A stretch of 64,000 bases of DNA, from assembly GCF_022900255.1 (NCBI RefSeq), contig NZ_JALIRM010000003.1, positions 62,001-126,000 on the forward strand, read 5' to 3'. Source of the DNA: Lederbergia wuyishanensis (GTDB lineage: Bacteria > Bacillota > Bacilli > Bacillales > Bacillaceae_C). Every line of letters starts with the position of its first letter. Position 1 is the stretch's first letter. A program made the translations under genes and the position numbers. Below are positions 16,441 through 25,703 of the stretch, piece by piece. The notes beneath the pieces are model-generated. The model had not been told where the DNA came from, ran no database searches, and saw only the letters and a list, made by a program, of their open reading frames with translations.

Positions 16441-17535
16441 ATGACAGAGAAAGTAAGAGTAGCAATCGTAGGCTGCGGTGGTATTGCGAATGGTAAGCAT
16501 ATGCCAAGCTTATCTAAAGTTAAGCAAGCAGAAATGGTAGCATTTTGCGATATCGAAGTGGAAAAAGCAGAAAAAGCTGCAGCTCAATTTGGAGTTGAAG
16601 GTGCGAAAGTATATTCAGATTATAAAGAGCTACTAGCAGACGGTTCTTTTGATGTTGTTCACGTTTGTACTCCAAACAGCTCTCATGCTGAAATTTCCAT
16701 CGCTGCTATGGAAGCTGGAAAACATGTTATGTGTGAAAAGCCAATGGCTAAAACAACTGAAGAAGCTCGTCAAATGGTTGAAGCTTCCAAGCGTACAGGT
16801 AAAAAATTAACAATCGGTTATAACAACCGTTTCCGTCCTGATAGCCTACACTTACATAAATTATGTGAGCGCGGTGACCTAGGTGAAGTTTACTATGCGA
16901 AAGCTCATGCGATTCGCCGTCGTGCAGTTCCTACTTGGGGAGTATTCCTTGATGAAGAAAAGCAAGGTGGAGGTCCGCTAATCGATATCGGTACACACGC
17001 ACTAGACTTGACATTATGGATGATGAACAACTACAAGCCAAAAGCTGTTCTTGGAACGACATACCATAAATTAGGTCAAAAAGAAAACGCTGCTAACGCA
17101 TTTGGATCATGGGATCCAGAGAAATTCACTGTAGAAGATTCTGCATTCGGATTCATCACAATGGAAAACGGTGCAACAATCGTACTAGAATCAAGTTGGG
17201 CTCTTAATACTTTAGACGTTGATGAAGCAAAAGTTTCCCTAAGCGGAACTGAAGCAGGGGCTGACATGAAAGACGGCCTTCGTATTAACGGAGAAGACAA
17301 TAGCAGACTTTATACAACAAAAGTTGACTTAGGAACAGGTGGAGTTGCGTTCTATTCTGGAAGTGCGGAATCAGATGCTGATATCGAAGCACGTCAATGG
17401 ATCGAAAGTATCATCAACGATACTGAGCCATTAGTAAAACCAGAAGAAGCATTTGTTGTTACCCAAATCCTTGAAGCGATCTATGAATCTGCTAAAACAG
17501 GTAAAGCTGTTTATCTAGAAGAAGTATTTGCATAA
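16441..17535 (+). CDS. Gfo/Idh/MocA family oxidoreductase (AraR/CcpA controlled)
   Basis: A 364-residue NAD(P)-dependent sugar dehydrogenase-like protein. The Rossmann motif GCGGIANGKHM is at residues 11-21. EKPMAKTTEEARQM near residue 99 carries the catalytic Lys of the EKP motif. The C-terminal domain has GGGPLIDIGTHALDL (about 177), containing the D-x-x-x-H pair. The family oxidises or reduces cyclitols, aldoses and their derivatives. It is a single-gene unit with its own AraR-like box, promoter, cre site and terminator, so a role in metabolism of arabinose or related sugars is likely. The ATG follows AAAAAGGGG. Confidence 0.9.
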   Translation: MTEKVRVAIVGCGGIANGKHMPSLSKVKQAEMVAFCDIEVEKAEKAAAQFGVEGAKVYSDYKELLADGSFDVVHVCTPNSSHAEISIAAMEAGKHVMCEKPMAKTTEEARQMVEASKRTGKKLTIGYNNRFRPDSLHLHKLCERGDLGEVYYAKAHAIRRRAVPTWGVFLDEEKQGGGPLIDIGTHALDLTLWMMNNYKPKAVLGTTYHKLGQKENAANAFGSWDPEKFTVEDSAFGFITMENGATIVLESSWALNTLDVDEAKVSLSGTEAGADMKDGLRINGEDNSRLYTTKVDLGTGGVAFYSGSAESDADIEARQWIESIINDTEPLVKPEEAFVVTQILEAIYESAKTGKAVYLEEVFA

Positions 17536-17553
17536 GCATATATATGGAAAAAG

Positions 17554-17581
17554 CCTCCGATTATTTTCGGGGGTTTTTTTG
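17554..17581 (+). terminator. Terminator of the oxidoreductase gene
   Basis: CCTCCGA pairs with TCGGGGG (one G-T) around a 6-base loop, followed by eight T. Confidence 0.85.
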
Positions 17582-17734
17582 TTGTGGAAATAGTATAATA
17601 GTCGTAGGATGACGAAAAGTGTTGGAAACCTGTTGACAAAAATCGACTTTGAAAAAATAAAAAAATAAAATTTTATTTGCTATTTTAAAAAGAGTTGATA
17701 TAGTGATTATAACAACTTATAAGGTGATGCGAAA

Positions 17735-18880
17735 ATGAAGGTACCATTATACAAGCAGATTTATGAGAATATTTTGCAAAAAATCCAAACTGGCGAATTA
17801 AAGCATGGGGACAAAATTCCTTCTGAAAAAGAATTAGCTGATGGGTTTCAAGTAAGTAGAATTACCTCTAAGAAAGCTTTAGACCTACTTGCCCAAGAAC
17901 AAATTATAGAAAGAGTTCAGGGAAAAGGTTCTTTTGTTAATTATTTGGTCGAAGAAACGGAAAATATGCTCAATAGTATTCAAACTCTGGGTGTAAAAAA
18001 AGAATTGACAATCGGATTAGTTCTTCCAGGGTTCTCCGATAGCTACGGGGCGAAATTAGTGCAATCAATTGAAAACAATACATCGAAATATGGTGCGAAT
18101 CTTTTAATAAAGCTTACTCGGGATAAAATTGAAGATGAGGAAAAAGCGATTGAGGAGCTTGTAGAGGCTGGGGTTAAGGGGATTATCATAATGCCGATAC
18201 ATGGTGAACATTATAATCATAAAATTTTGGAGCTTGTTTTGAAAAAATTCCCGATTATACTTGTTGACCGATATTTAAGAGGTATTCAGGCCAATGCCGT
18301 TTTTACAGATAATATTAATGCTTCTAAAAAAGCGACGGAGTACTTAATGTCACTTGGACATCAGTATATTGCTTATATTACACCACCATATGATGGCACT
18401 ACCGTTTTGGAGGATCGTATGAAAGGGTATCAACTTGCACACACAGAGCAACATAAACCATTAAATCCTGATTACATTTTTACCAACGACGGATCTGACT
18501 TGGCTTTCATCAATAATAAGAAACGAGAATATGAAATAGAGATAGAGAATATGCGGAACTTTATTTTAAATCACCCTGAGATTACAGCTTTTGTCGCATG
18601 TAGGAATGCTTTTGCCACAATACTCTTGCATGTAATCGAGTCACTCGACAAAAAGGTGCCGGAAGACTATTCCATAGTTTGCTTTGATGGAATGCATTCG
18701 ATTATTGGCAAGCATCCTTTTACTCATATCAAACAATTGGAAGATGAAATGGGGGCAATAACTGTTAAACGTTTAATTTCTCAAATAAATGGTGAAGAAA
18801 ATATCAAAACAGAATTAATGAATTTTGATTTGATAGAAGGTTTATCAACTGCTTCAATAAAGGCCCCAGTGAAGAATTGA
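17735..18880 (+). CDS. GntR/LacI hybrid transcriptional regulator (AraR-type architecture)
   Basis: A 381-residue regulator. A GntR winged helix (about residues 1-70) reads YKQIYENILQKIQTGELKHG with the helix-turn-helix VSRITSKKALDLLAQE. It is followed by a LacI-type periplasmic-binding-protein-like sensor domain (about 88-375) starting LTIGLVLPGFSDSYGAKLV. This combination is typical of AraR and related sugar-responsive repressors. ATG 17735 follows AAGGTGAT. The sugar importer at 19070 comes next on the same strand, so it is the likely regulator of that importer. The ligand is unknown. Confidence 0.9.
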   Translation: MKVPLYKQIYENILQKIQTGELKHGDKIPSEKELADGFQVSRITSKKALDLLAQEQIIERVQGKGSFVNYLVEETENMLNSIQTLGVKKELTIGLVLPGFSDSYGAKLVQSIENNTSKYGANLLIKLTRDKIEDEEKAIEELVEAGVKGIIIMPIHGEHYNHKILELVLKKFPIILVDRYLRGIQANAVFTDNINASKKATEYLMSLGHQYIAYITPPYDGTTVLEDRMKGYQLAHTEQHKPLNPDYIFTNDGSDLAFINNKKREYEIEIENMRNFILNHPEITAFVACRNAFATILLHVIESLDKKVPEDYSIVCFDGMHSIIGKHPFTHIKQLEDEMGAITVKRLISQINGEENIKTELMNFDLIEGLSTASIKAPVKN

Positions 18881-18900
18881 AAAGATTCTTCTTTTTTTTT
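18871..18900 (+). terminator. Terminator overlapping the regulator stop codon
   Basis: GAAGAAT (18871) and ATTCTTC (18885-18891) form a 7-bp stem whose loop contains the TGA stop codon, followed by nine T. Confidence 0.8.
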
Positions 18901-18913
18901 ATAAAAAAACTAA

Positions 18914-18941
18914 TTGACATATTGATATGAGATAATATAGT
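18914..18941 (+). promoter_or_regulatory. SigA promoter of the sugar importer operon
   Basis: TTGACA (18914-18919) and TATAGT (18936-18941) are spaced by 16 bases. The surrounding AT-rich half-palindromes (CATATTGATATG) could bind the upstream regulator. Confidence 0.7.
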
Positions 18942-18994
18942 ATGTGAAGTACATTGAATATATAGACACCTTAGAAAATTACATATATTGAAAA

Positions 18995-19008
18995 TGTAAG
19001 CGGTTTAA
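18995..19008 (+). promoter_or_regulatory. cre-like CcpA site
   Basis: TGTAAGCGGTTTAA matches TGWAANCGNTNWCA at 13 of 14 positions. It lies about 45 bases downstream of the promoter start point and could act as a roadblock. Confidence 0.6.
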
Positions 19009-19069
19009 GGAGGCGTGGTAATTTAGTATTTGCTAGTTTACTATTTTCAAAAAAACCGGGGGTGTAAAA

Positions 19070-20389
19070 GTGAGTAAAAGCGCAAAGAAGTTCGGTCAAT
19101 TGATGGTTATTAGTATTCTAGCCTTATCATTATTTCTCGCTGGTTGTTCAAAAGATCAAGCGTCTGGCGGAAATAAAGGTGGAGAAGGCGGAAAAGACGG
19201 AAAGACAGAAGTTACATTTTGGCATGGAATGACGGATATTACATTGAATGGACTTGAAGAAGTAATAAAAGAGTTTGAGGCAAAAAATCCTGATATCAAG
19301 GTTAAGGCAGTATACTCTGCCGGTGGTACTGATACTGATGAAAAATTACTAACGGCTATTGCAGGAGGAAATCCGCCGGATATTACTTATTTCGACCGTT
19401 TTAATATTGGTTCTTGGGCTTCTCAAGGTTCACTTGAGGATATAAGTGAATATGCGGCAAATTCCGGTATTACACAAGATAGTTATTATCCTTTTGCTTG
19501 GGAAGAAGCAAGTTATAAAGGAAAGCTTTATGGTATTCCTACTACAACAGACTCTAGACTACTATTCTATAACAAGGATTTATTTACTGAGGTTGGTTTA
19601 GATCCGGAAAACCCGCCTAAAACTATTGATGAATTAACTGCGGCTGCTGAAAAACTAACGATTAAGGATGGAAATCGTTTTAAACGAATCGGATTCATTC
19701 CTTGGTACGGTCAAGGCCAGCTTTATACCTGGGGATGGGTATTCGGAGGAGAATTCTACGATAAATCCACCGATAAAGTAACGCTTAACGACCCTAAAAT
19801 CGTTGAGGCTTTGCAATGGCTGACTGACTATGCCAATAAATATAATATTGAAAATATCGCTAGCTTCACTGATTCTCAAGGTTCAGGCGATATGGATCCA
19901 TTTCTTACGGGACAACTTGCAATGCAGATTAGCGGTCCATGGACTGTTTCATCTATTCAAAAATATAAACCTGATTTAAATTATGGTGTAACACCGATTC
20001 CGACTCCTACAGGAACTGACTTCCAAACGTGGTCAGGTGGATGGTCTATTGTAATGCCTAAAGGTGCAAAAAACAAAGATGAAGCTTGGAAGTTCATGGA
20101 ATTCTTTGGAAGCCCAGAAGGTCAGAAGATATTTAGTGGAATTGTAAGGGATTTCTCAGTTATAGAGTCTGTTAACGCAGATCTTGGTTTCACAGAGGAT
20201 CCTATCTTAAAAGAATTTACCGCAATTTTACCAGTTTCACATTACCGCCCTGTAATTCCAGAAGGAAATTTATTGTGGAATGAGCAAACCGCTGCTGTGG
20301 AGAAGGCAACTCGCGGCAAAGGTACTCCGCAAGAAATACTAGATGAGGCTACAGATAAAGTTAACAAGGCGCTTGAAAAGAAACAATAG
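19070..20389 (+). CDS. Sugar ABC transporter solute-binding lipoprotein
   Basis: A 439-residue extracellular solute-binding protein (family 1). A lipoprotein signal peptide ends in LFLAGC, placing Cys26 as the lipid-modified residue. A Gly/Lys-rich linker is followed by the binding domain starting VTFWHGMTDITLNG. Further typical stretches are GGNPPDITYFDRF (about 100), YGIPTTTDSRLLFYNKDLF (about 151-169) and GPWTVSSI (about 288). It starts at GTG 19070 after GGGGGTG. It is the first gene of an operon running to 25441 with two permeases and three sugar-metabolising enzymes. The sugar is not identifiable. Confidence 0.93.
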   Translation: MSKSAKKFGQLMVISILALSLFLAGCSKDQASGGNKGGEGGKDGKTEVTFWHGMTDITLNGLEEVIKEFEAKNPDIKVKAVYSAGGTDTDEKLLTAIAGGNPPDITYFDRFNIGSWASQGSLEDISEYAANSGITQDSYYPFAWEEASYKGKLYGIPTTTDSRLLFYNKDLFTEVGLDPENPPKTIDELTAAAEKLTIKDGNRFKRIGFIPWYGQGQLYTWGWVFGGEFYDKSTDKVTLNDPKIVEALQWLTDYANKYNIENIASFTDSQGSGDMDPFLTGQLAMQISGPWTVSSIQKYKPDLNYGVTPIPTPTGTDFQTWSGGWSIVMPKGAKNKDEAWKFMEFFGSPEGQKIFSGIVRDFSVIESVNADLGFTEDPILKEFTAILPVSHYRPVIPEGNLLWNEQTAAVEKATRGKGTPQEILDEATDKVNKALEKKQ

Positions 20390-20401
20390 CATTTCACTTG
20401 T

Positions 20402-20423
20402 CAGGGAGAGCCTATTCTCCCTG
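20402..20423 (+). terminator. Intercistronic hairpin between SBP and permease genes
   Basis: CAGGGAGA and TCTCCCTG form a perfect 8-bp stem with a 6-base loop. There is no long T-run. It probably stabilises the upstream SBP message or partly attenuates transcription into the permease genes. Confidence 0.6.
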
Positions 20424-20454
20424 CTTCTGTTTAAAATAAGAAAGGGTGATGAGA

Positions 20455-21396
20455 GTGGCGCAGTTAACTAAATCTTCAACAGGTACACAGCCATTAGCAT
20501 TAACTAAGAAAAACACTTTTTTTAACAAATCGAACATAACCGGCTGGTTATTTGCGGCTCCTTGGATAATTGGTCTAATCATATTTTATGTTTTTCCTCT
20601 AGGATCATCGATTTATTTTAGCTTCACTACATATAGTATTTTACAGCCAGGTGAATTTGTAGGGTTAGATAATTATAAGGAACTCTTCCACGATAAGATT
20701 TTTTGGATATCTATTTATAATACAGTCTATTTTGCTGTTTTCTTTGTCCCATTAAGTATTATTTTTGGTGTTTCTTTAGCTATGCTGCTTAACATGAAAG
20801 TGAAGGGAATGGCGTTATATAGAACAATATTTTTCCTGCCGACACTTGTACCCCATGTTGCATTAGCCGTTTTATGGATGTGGCTTTTAAATCCAGGATT
20901 TGGCTTAGTCAATGGCATGTTAGACATGATAGGTATACAAGGGCCCGCATGGCTAGGTAGCGAAACATGGTCGAAGCCATCTTTAATTCTAATGTCACTA
21001 TGGGGAATTGGACAAGCTGTTATCATCTATCTTGCAGGATTTGGTGACATCCCAGAAGAATTTTATGAAGCCGCTGAAGTTGATGGTGCCAATTGGTTCC
21101 AAAAAACGTTTTACGTGACATTACCCCTTTTGACCCCTGTTATTTTCTTTAATTTAGTAATGGGTACGATTGGCGCTTTCCAACAGTTTACGTTGCCATA
21201 TACAATGACAAATGGACAAGGTACTCCGGCGAACTCGTTAACGTTCTATGTAATGTATTTATATGATAACGGATTCAAATTCTTTAAAATGGGGTATGCC
21301 TCAGCAATGGCTTGGATCCTTTTTGTCATCATCATGGCTCTTACGGCTGTTATATTCTTAACATCTAAGCGCTGGGTCCACTATCAAGGAAAATAG
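20455..21396 (+). CDS. Sugar ABC transporter permease (MalF/UgpA type)
   Basis: A permease of about 313 residues with six membrane spans. The first lies at about residues 27-47. The inner-membrane coupling loop EAAEVDGANWFQKTFYVTLP (about 205-225) is the EAA motif that contacts the ATPase. GTG 20455 is the likely start, 8 bases after AAAGGG; upstream ATG 20449 and GTG 20446 sit too close to that site. It pairs with the permease at 21411. No ATPase is encoded nearby. Confidence 0.9.
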   Translation: MAQLTKSSTGTQPLALTKKNTFFNKSNITGWLFAAPWIIGLIIFYVFPLGSSIYFSFTTYSILQPGEFVGLDNYKELFHDKIFWISIYNTVYFAVFFVPLSIIFGVSLAMLLNMKVKGMALYRTIFFLPTLVPHVALAVLWMWLLNPGFGLVNGMLDMIGIQGPAWLGSETWSKPSLILMSLWGIGQAVIIYLAGFGDIPEEFYEAAEVDGANWFQKTFYVTLPLLTPVIFFNLVMGTIGAFQQFTLPYTMTNGQGTPANSLTFYVMYLYDNGFKFFKMGYASAMAWILFVIIMALTAVIFLTSKRWVHYQGK

Positions 21397-21410
21397 AAAG
21401 GGGTATATAT

Positions 21411-22244
21411 ATGCAAGCAGGTGTTAAAAAGAAATTCCAAATAACCATTGCACATCTTGTGTTAATTGTGGCATCGATTTTCTTTGTCATTCCATTTGTA
21501 TGGTTGGTTTCAACTTCTTTAAAACCGTTAACGCAAATATTTACTTTTCCGCCCGAATGGATTCCGAGACCTTTTCAGTGGGATAACTATGTAAGGGCGA
21601 CGGAATATATTCCATTCTTTACGTACTTGAAAAATACGGTTGTCATAACGGTAATCAGTACACTGGGCGTAGTGCTTACTTGCCCACTTGTGGCATATAG
21701 TTTTGCCAAGCTGCGCTGGAAAGGTCGAAATGTCTTGTTTGTTGTCACGATCGCAGTCATGATGATCCCTGGTCAAGTAACAATGATTCCGCTATTTTTA
21801 ATATTCAATAAAATGGGATGGGTAGGAACACCACTACCACTCATTGTTCCGGCATTTTTTGGCGTTCCATTTTCTATTTTCTTAATGAGACAATTTTTCA
21901 TGGGATTGCCTGATACATTAAGAGATGCAGCTAAAATTGATGGAGCAGGAGAATTTAGAATCTATTGGCAAATCATGGTGCCACTAGCAAGGCCAGCAAT
22001 ACTAGCTATCGGATTATTTCAATTTATGGGAGCCTGGACAGATTTCCTTGGACCGTTGCTCTATTTAACTGATGAACATCAATACACGATGTCATTAGGT
22101 CTTCAACAATTCCAAAACCAAAAAGGTACTGAATGGGGCTTAATGATGGCAGTTTCTACGATGATGACACTACCAATTATTGTTATGTTCTTCTTTATGC
22201 AGAGAACATTTATTCAAGGTATTACATTTAGCGGAATAAAGTAA
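21411..22244 (+). CDS. Sugar ABC transporter permease (MalG/UgpE type)
   Basis: A 277-residue permease with six spans and the MalG-type coupling loop. It reads DAAKIDGAGEFRIYWQIMVP near residues 180-200. The start has WLVSTSLKPLTQIF, typical of this subfamily. ATG 21411 follows AAAGGGG. It forms a heterodimer with the upstream permease (15 bp gap). Confidence 0.93.
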   Translation: MQAGVKKKFQITIAHLVLIVASIFFVIPFVWLVSTSLKPLTQIFTFPPEWIPRPFQWDNYVRATEYIPFFTYLKNTVVITVISTLGVVLTCPLVAYSFAKLRWKGRNVLFVVTIAVMMIPGQVTMIPLFLIFNKMGWVGTPLPLIVPAFFGVPFSIFLMRQFFMGLPDTLRDAAKIDGAGEFRIYWQIMVPLARPAILAIGLFQFMGAWTDFLGPLLYLTDEHQYTMSLGLQQFQNQKGTEWGLMMAVSTMMTLPIIVMFFFMQRTFIQGITFSGIK

Positions 22245-22305
22245 CAAATAGTTTTATAGAATACTAATCTAGAAAATTATTTTATAAGTTTGGAGGAATT
22301 GTTAA

Positions 22306-23175
22306 ATGGTATCTCCTATAGGAATGCGTATCCCGCCTCATATTGGGAAACTTGGTATGGAAAAAATAGCCGATTGGGCTGCTAGCGTAGGATTAAATGT
22401 AATTGATGTACCTTTTTATAACAAGGAAATAAAAACAGCCTTAAATAATGCGGGATTAGAAGTTGGTTCAGTGGATTTGAAAAATACATCTGCTTTACTA
22501 AGCGAAGATGAATCCCGTCGTGCGGATGCAATCAATTCAATAAGTGCTCAGATGTCAGAAGTAGCGGAACTGGGTGGAAAAGTTTTATTTATGGTTCTTC
22601 TCCCTGAGGACATTAATCAATCTCGTGAGAAAAGTTTTTCAATATGGAAAGAGACATTCCCTGAAGTGGTCAGCCAAGCTGAAAAAAATGGACTTTATAT
22701 GGCATTGGAAGGATGGCCAGGACCAGGTCCGCAATATCCCGCACTTGGATGTACACCGGAAACACTAAGGGCCATGTTTAATCATATACCTTCGAAACAC
22801 TTTGGTATGAATTATGATCCTTCTCATTTGGTGCGTCTAGGTATTGACCATCTGCGGGTTTTAGCTGAGTTTGGTGATAGAGTTAATTATTGCCATGGAA
22901 AAGATACTGAAATCTTAGAAGATGAACTATATGAATACGGTACTTTACCTGCTACATTTGGGGTTACATATGATTTTTCAGAAGGTGCATGGCGCTACAC
23001 GATCCCAGGACATGGAGAAGTAAAATGGGATAAAGTAGCTGTTCGTTTAGATAAATTAGGATACAAAGGGCCTATCAGCATTGAACTGGAAGATCATCGT
23101 TTTTGGGGGTCTTTGGAAGCTGAACAAAGGGGAATCATTAAGGCGAAAGACCACTTGGCTTTATATTTTAAATAA
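22306..23175 (+). CDS. Sugar phosphate isomerase/epimerase-like TIM barrel protein
   Basis: A 289-residue protein of the xylose-isomerase-like AP-endonuclease 2 superfamily. Likely metal ligands are Glu in ALEGWP (about 145), Asp and His in NYDPSHLV (about 173-180), His in YCHGKD (about 204) and Glu in SIELEDHRF (about 262). Many members isomerise or epimerise inositols, ketoses or 3-keto sugars and act together with Gfo/Idh/MocA dehydrogenases, of which two follow here. The ATG follows TTGGAGGAA. Likely cytoplasmic. The exact reaction is unknown. Confidence 0.88.
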   Translation: MVSPIGMRIPPHIGKLGMEKIADWAASVGLNVIDVPFYNKEIKTALNNAGLEVGSVDLKNTSALLSEDESRRADAINSISAQMSEVAELGGKVLFMVLLPEDINQSREKSFSIWKETFPEVVSQAEKNGLYMALEGWPGPGPQYPALGCTPETLRAMFNHIPSKHFGMNYDPSHLVRLGIDHLRVLAEFGDRVNYCHGKDTEILEDELYEYGTLPATFGVTYDFSEGAWRYTIPGHGEVKWDKVAVRLDKLGYKGPISIELEDHRFWGSLEAEQRGIIKAKDHLALYFK

Positions 23176-23277
23176 AACTTCAATGGATTTTACTAGATAA
23201 CATTCATTAATAGTTGATTAAGATAATATGTATTTTTAAGGTAGGAAAATAAACTGGAATGAGGAGTGGGGGAGAAT

Positions 23278-24258
23278 ATGGATAATATTCGTGTTGGTAT
23301 GATTGGTACCGGTGGAATCTCAAATTTGCATGGAGATCATATTGCAGAGCTTGATTATGTAGATATTGTTGCAGTTACAGATCCAAATGCTGAGAGCAGA
23401 GGAAAATTTATCTCAAAGTATCAATTGGATGGAGCAAAAGAATTTATTAATCATAATGACATGCTTAATAATGTCCAACTAGATGCAGTCATCATTTGTT
23501 CCCCTCATACCCTGCATTTTGAGCAAGCGATGGATGTTATGAATCACGGCTGCCATGTATTGATAGAAAAACCAATGGCATGCAGTAAGAAAGAAGCCGA
23601 GGAATTAATTGAAACAGCGGAAAAGTTAGGAAGGGTTTTACAGGTATCGTATCAACGACATTTTGACCCTGAATTTATTTATATACGTGATGCGATAGCA
23701 AATGGAGAAATTGGAAAATTAACTTCTGTGACTGCATCCTTGTATCAACAATGGGGACATGGACCGAATAATGTATGGCGTAAAAATCCTGCTTTATCAG
23801 GTGGTGGGATGTTAATGGATTCGGGCAGTCATATTTGCGATGTACTTTTATGGACAACTGGACTAAAACCGTTGGACGTAAAAGCTCAACTAGAAAAACA
23901 TAATTCAACTGTTGAGTTAGACTCTTTTACGGCAATACGTTTTGAAAACAATGTAATTGCTGCGTTGAACATTGTTGGTTATGCTCCAATTTGGCATGAG
24001 ACGTATGCATTCTGTGGTGATAAGGGTGGAATCTTCTATGATAATGGAAAGATTACTCTTCATAGATTAAGAGAGGAACCAATCACGCCGAAACTTCCAG
24101 AAAAGACAACAAACCAGGATAAAAGCTTTTTCGATGCTATTCTTGGAAAGCATGAGGTTAAAGTTCCAGGACATTTTGCCAAACAAGTTGTTACCCTTAC
24201 GGAAATGATATATGAGGCATCCGGGTATAACCCGATGGCAGTTGAAACTACAAATTAA
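23278..24258 (+). CDS. Gfo/Idh/MocA family oxidoreductase
   Basis: A protein of about 326 residues. The Rossmann start IRVGMIGTGGISNLHG and the EKPMACSKKEAEELI motif (about residue 97) are present. The C-terminal domain has GGGMLMDSGSHICDVLL (about 175-190), with the D-x-x-x-H pair. I start at ATG 23278, preceded by GGGGGAG; a GTG at 23266 is part of that site. It is one of two adjacent but divergent members. In such operons one enzyme often oxidises a sugar carbon and the partner reduces another, with the TIM barrel acting between, but this is not proven here. Confidence 0.9.
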   Translation: MDNIRVGMIGTGGISNLHGDHIAELDYVDIVAVTDPNAESRGKFISKYQLDGAKEFINHNDMLNNVQLDAVIICSPHTLHFEQAMDVMNHGCHVLIEKPMACSKKEAEELIETAEKLGRVLQVSYQRHFDPEFIYIRDAIANGEIGKLTSVTASLYQQWGHGPNNVWRKNPALSGGGMLMDSGSHICDVLLWTTGLKPLDVKAQLEKHNSTVELDSFTAIRFENNVIAALNIVGYAPIWHETYAFCGDKGGIFYDNGKITLHRLREEPITPKLPEKTTNQDKSFFDAILGKHEVKVPGHFAKQVVTLTEMIYEASGYNPMAVETTN

Positions 24259-24340
24259 GTTGTTTAGGGTATTTCTGAAGTAATAGCATTAAAAGGTAAT
24301 ATAGTATGATTTATAAGTTTAAATTTTAGTAAAAGGGTGG

Positions 24341-25441
24341 TTGATTAATATAATTACTACTAATAAAGTAAGAATCGGAATTATCGGTAGCGGTGGAATT
24401 GCTCAAGCTCATGCTAGGTCCTATATGCAAATGCCAGAAGTCGAAATTATTGCAGTGGCAGATGTCATCCAAGGAAAAGCGGCTGAGTTTATCGAAAGGC
24501 TTGGCCTTACAGATGCAAAGGCATTTGATAGTCATTTAGAGTTATTGGAATTAGATCTTGATGGTGTAAGTGTATGTACTCCGAACGTGGCGCATCATCG
24601 GACGAGTGTTGATGCATTGAACGCCGGAAAACACGTATTAGTGGAAAAACCGCTTGCTGTAACGTTAGAGCAAGGTGTTGAAATGGTACAAGCAGGGAAA
24701 AAGGCAGACAAAATATTAACTGTCGGATTCCAACCAAGGTATGATCCTAATATGCAAGCTGTAAAACAAATTGTTCAATCAGGTCAGCTTGGAAACGTAT
24801 ATTATGTACAAACAGGTGGCGGACGCAGACGAGGAATGCCGGGCGGAACGTTCATTAATAAGGAACTAGCTGGTGCTGGTGCGATGGCGGATATTGGTTG
24901 CTACTCACTGGATTTAGCTTTGAATGCTTTAGGTTATCCAAAACCATTAAGCGTATCGGCGTTTACGTCAAACCATTTCGGAACAAGCCCTACATACCAT
25001 CCACAAGCTGAAAGATTTGAAGTAGAAGACTTCGGAGTTGCACTTGTACGACTAGAGGGCGGAAAGGTTCTTAACTTTAAAATTTCATGGGCGATGCACA
25101 TGGATTCCTTGGGGCCAACTCTATTCCTAGGAACGGATGCCGGGTTGAAACTAACACCAGCCGGAAGCGGTCCGTGGAGTGGCGTCTGGGATGGTGGAAT
25201 TGGCTCTATTACTTTATTCCACGACATCCAAGGGCATCACACAGAAAGTCCAATCCCAGTACAACAACATAACTTAAATATTTTCTATGAAAAAGTCCGT
25301 GACTTTGTCGTAGCGATTAAGGAAGGAAAATCAGCTCCAATCCCGGGTGAAGAAATTTTAATCAACCAAGCAATCATTGATGGTATTTTAAGATCTTCTG
25401 AGCTTGGTAGAGAAGTGGAGATTGAGATTCCGGAGGTATAA
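24341..25441 (+). CDS. Gfo/Idh/MocA family oxidoreductase
   Basis: A 366-residue dehydrogenase-like protein. VRIGIIGSGGIAQAHARSY (residues 10-28) is the NAD(P) Rossmann motif, and EKPLAVTLEQGVEM near residue 105 has the catalytic Lys. GAGAMADIGCYSLDLAL (about 178) lies in the C-terminal domain; the usual His is Tyr or Cys in this stretch. The start is uncertain: TTG 24341 is close to AAAAGGGTGG. It ends SSELGREVEIEIPEV, and a decayed copy of this 3' end occurs at 30340. It is the last gene of the operon before a perfect terminator. Confidence 0.88.
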   Translation: MINIITTNKVRIGIIGSGGIAQAHARSYMQMPEVEIIAVADVIQGKAAEFIERLGLTDAKAFDSHLELLELDLDGVSVCTPNVAHHRTSVDALNAGKHVLVEKPLAVTLEQGVEMVQAGKKADKILTVGFQPRYDPNMQAVKQIVQSGQLGNVYYVQTGGGRRRGMPGGTFINKELAGAGAMADIGCYSLDLALNALGYPKPLSVSAFTSNHFGTSPTYHPQAERFEVEDFGVALVRLEGGKVLNFKISWAMHMDSLGPTLFLGTDAGLKLTPAGSGPWSGVWDGGIGSITLFHDIQGHHTESPIPVQQHNLNIFYEKVRDFVVAIKEGKSAPIPGEEILINQAIIDGILRSSELGREVEIEIPEV

Positions 25442-25455
25442 TCGAATGAGGAAAG

Positions 25456-25484
25456 CCCGAATTCTAATTGAATTCGGGTTTTTT
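25456..25484 (+). terminator. Operon terminator
   Basis: CCCGAATTC and GAATTCGGG form a perfect 9-bp stem around TAATT, followed by six T. Confidence 0.9.
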
Positions 25485-25651
25485 GCTTAATTTGGAATCA
25501 TATTAGAAGTAATATTTTTTAAGAGAATAATATTGCTTCAAAAATGCCTTACTTTTAGAAATATCTTAATTCAATTAGTAAATTTGGCGGGTATATTAAG
25601 GTATTATTATTTTAGAAATGTTACTTTTGACTTATGGATATTCGATATTTC

Positions 25652-25681
25652 TTGTTTGCCGAATGACATATTTGATATAAT
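25652..25681 (+). promoter_or_regulatory. Promoter of the second GntR/LacI regulator
   Basis: TTGTTT (25652) and TATAAT (25676-25681) with an 18-base spacer, just upstream of the regulator gene. Confidence 0.6.
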
Positions 25682-25703
25682 GTAATAAAAAATGGGAGTT
25701 TTG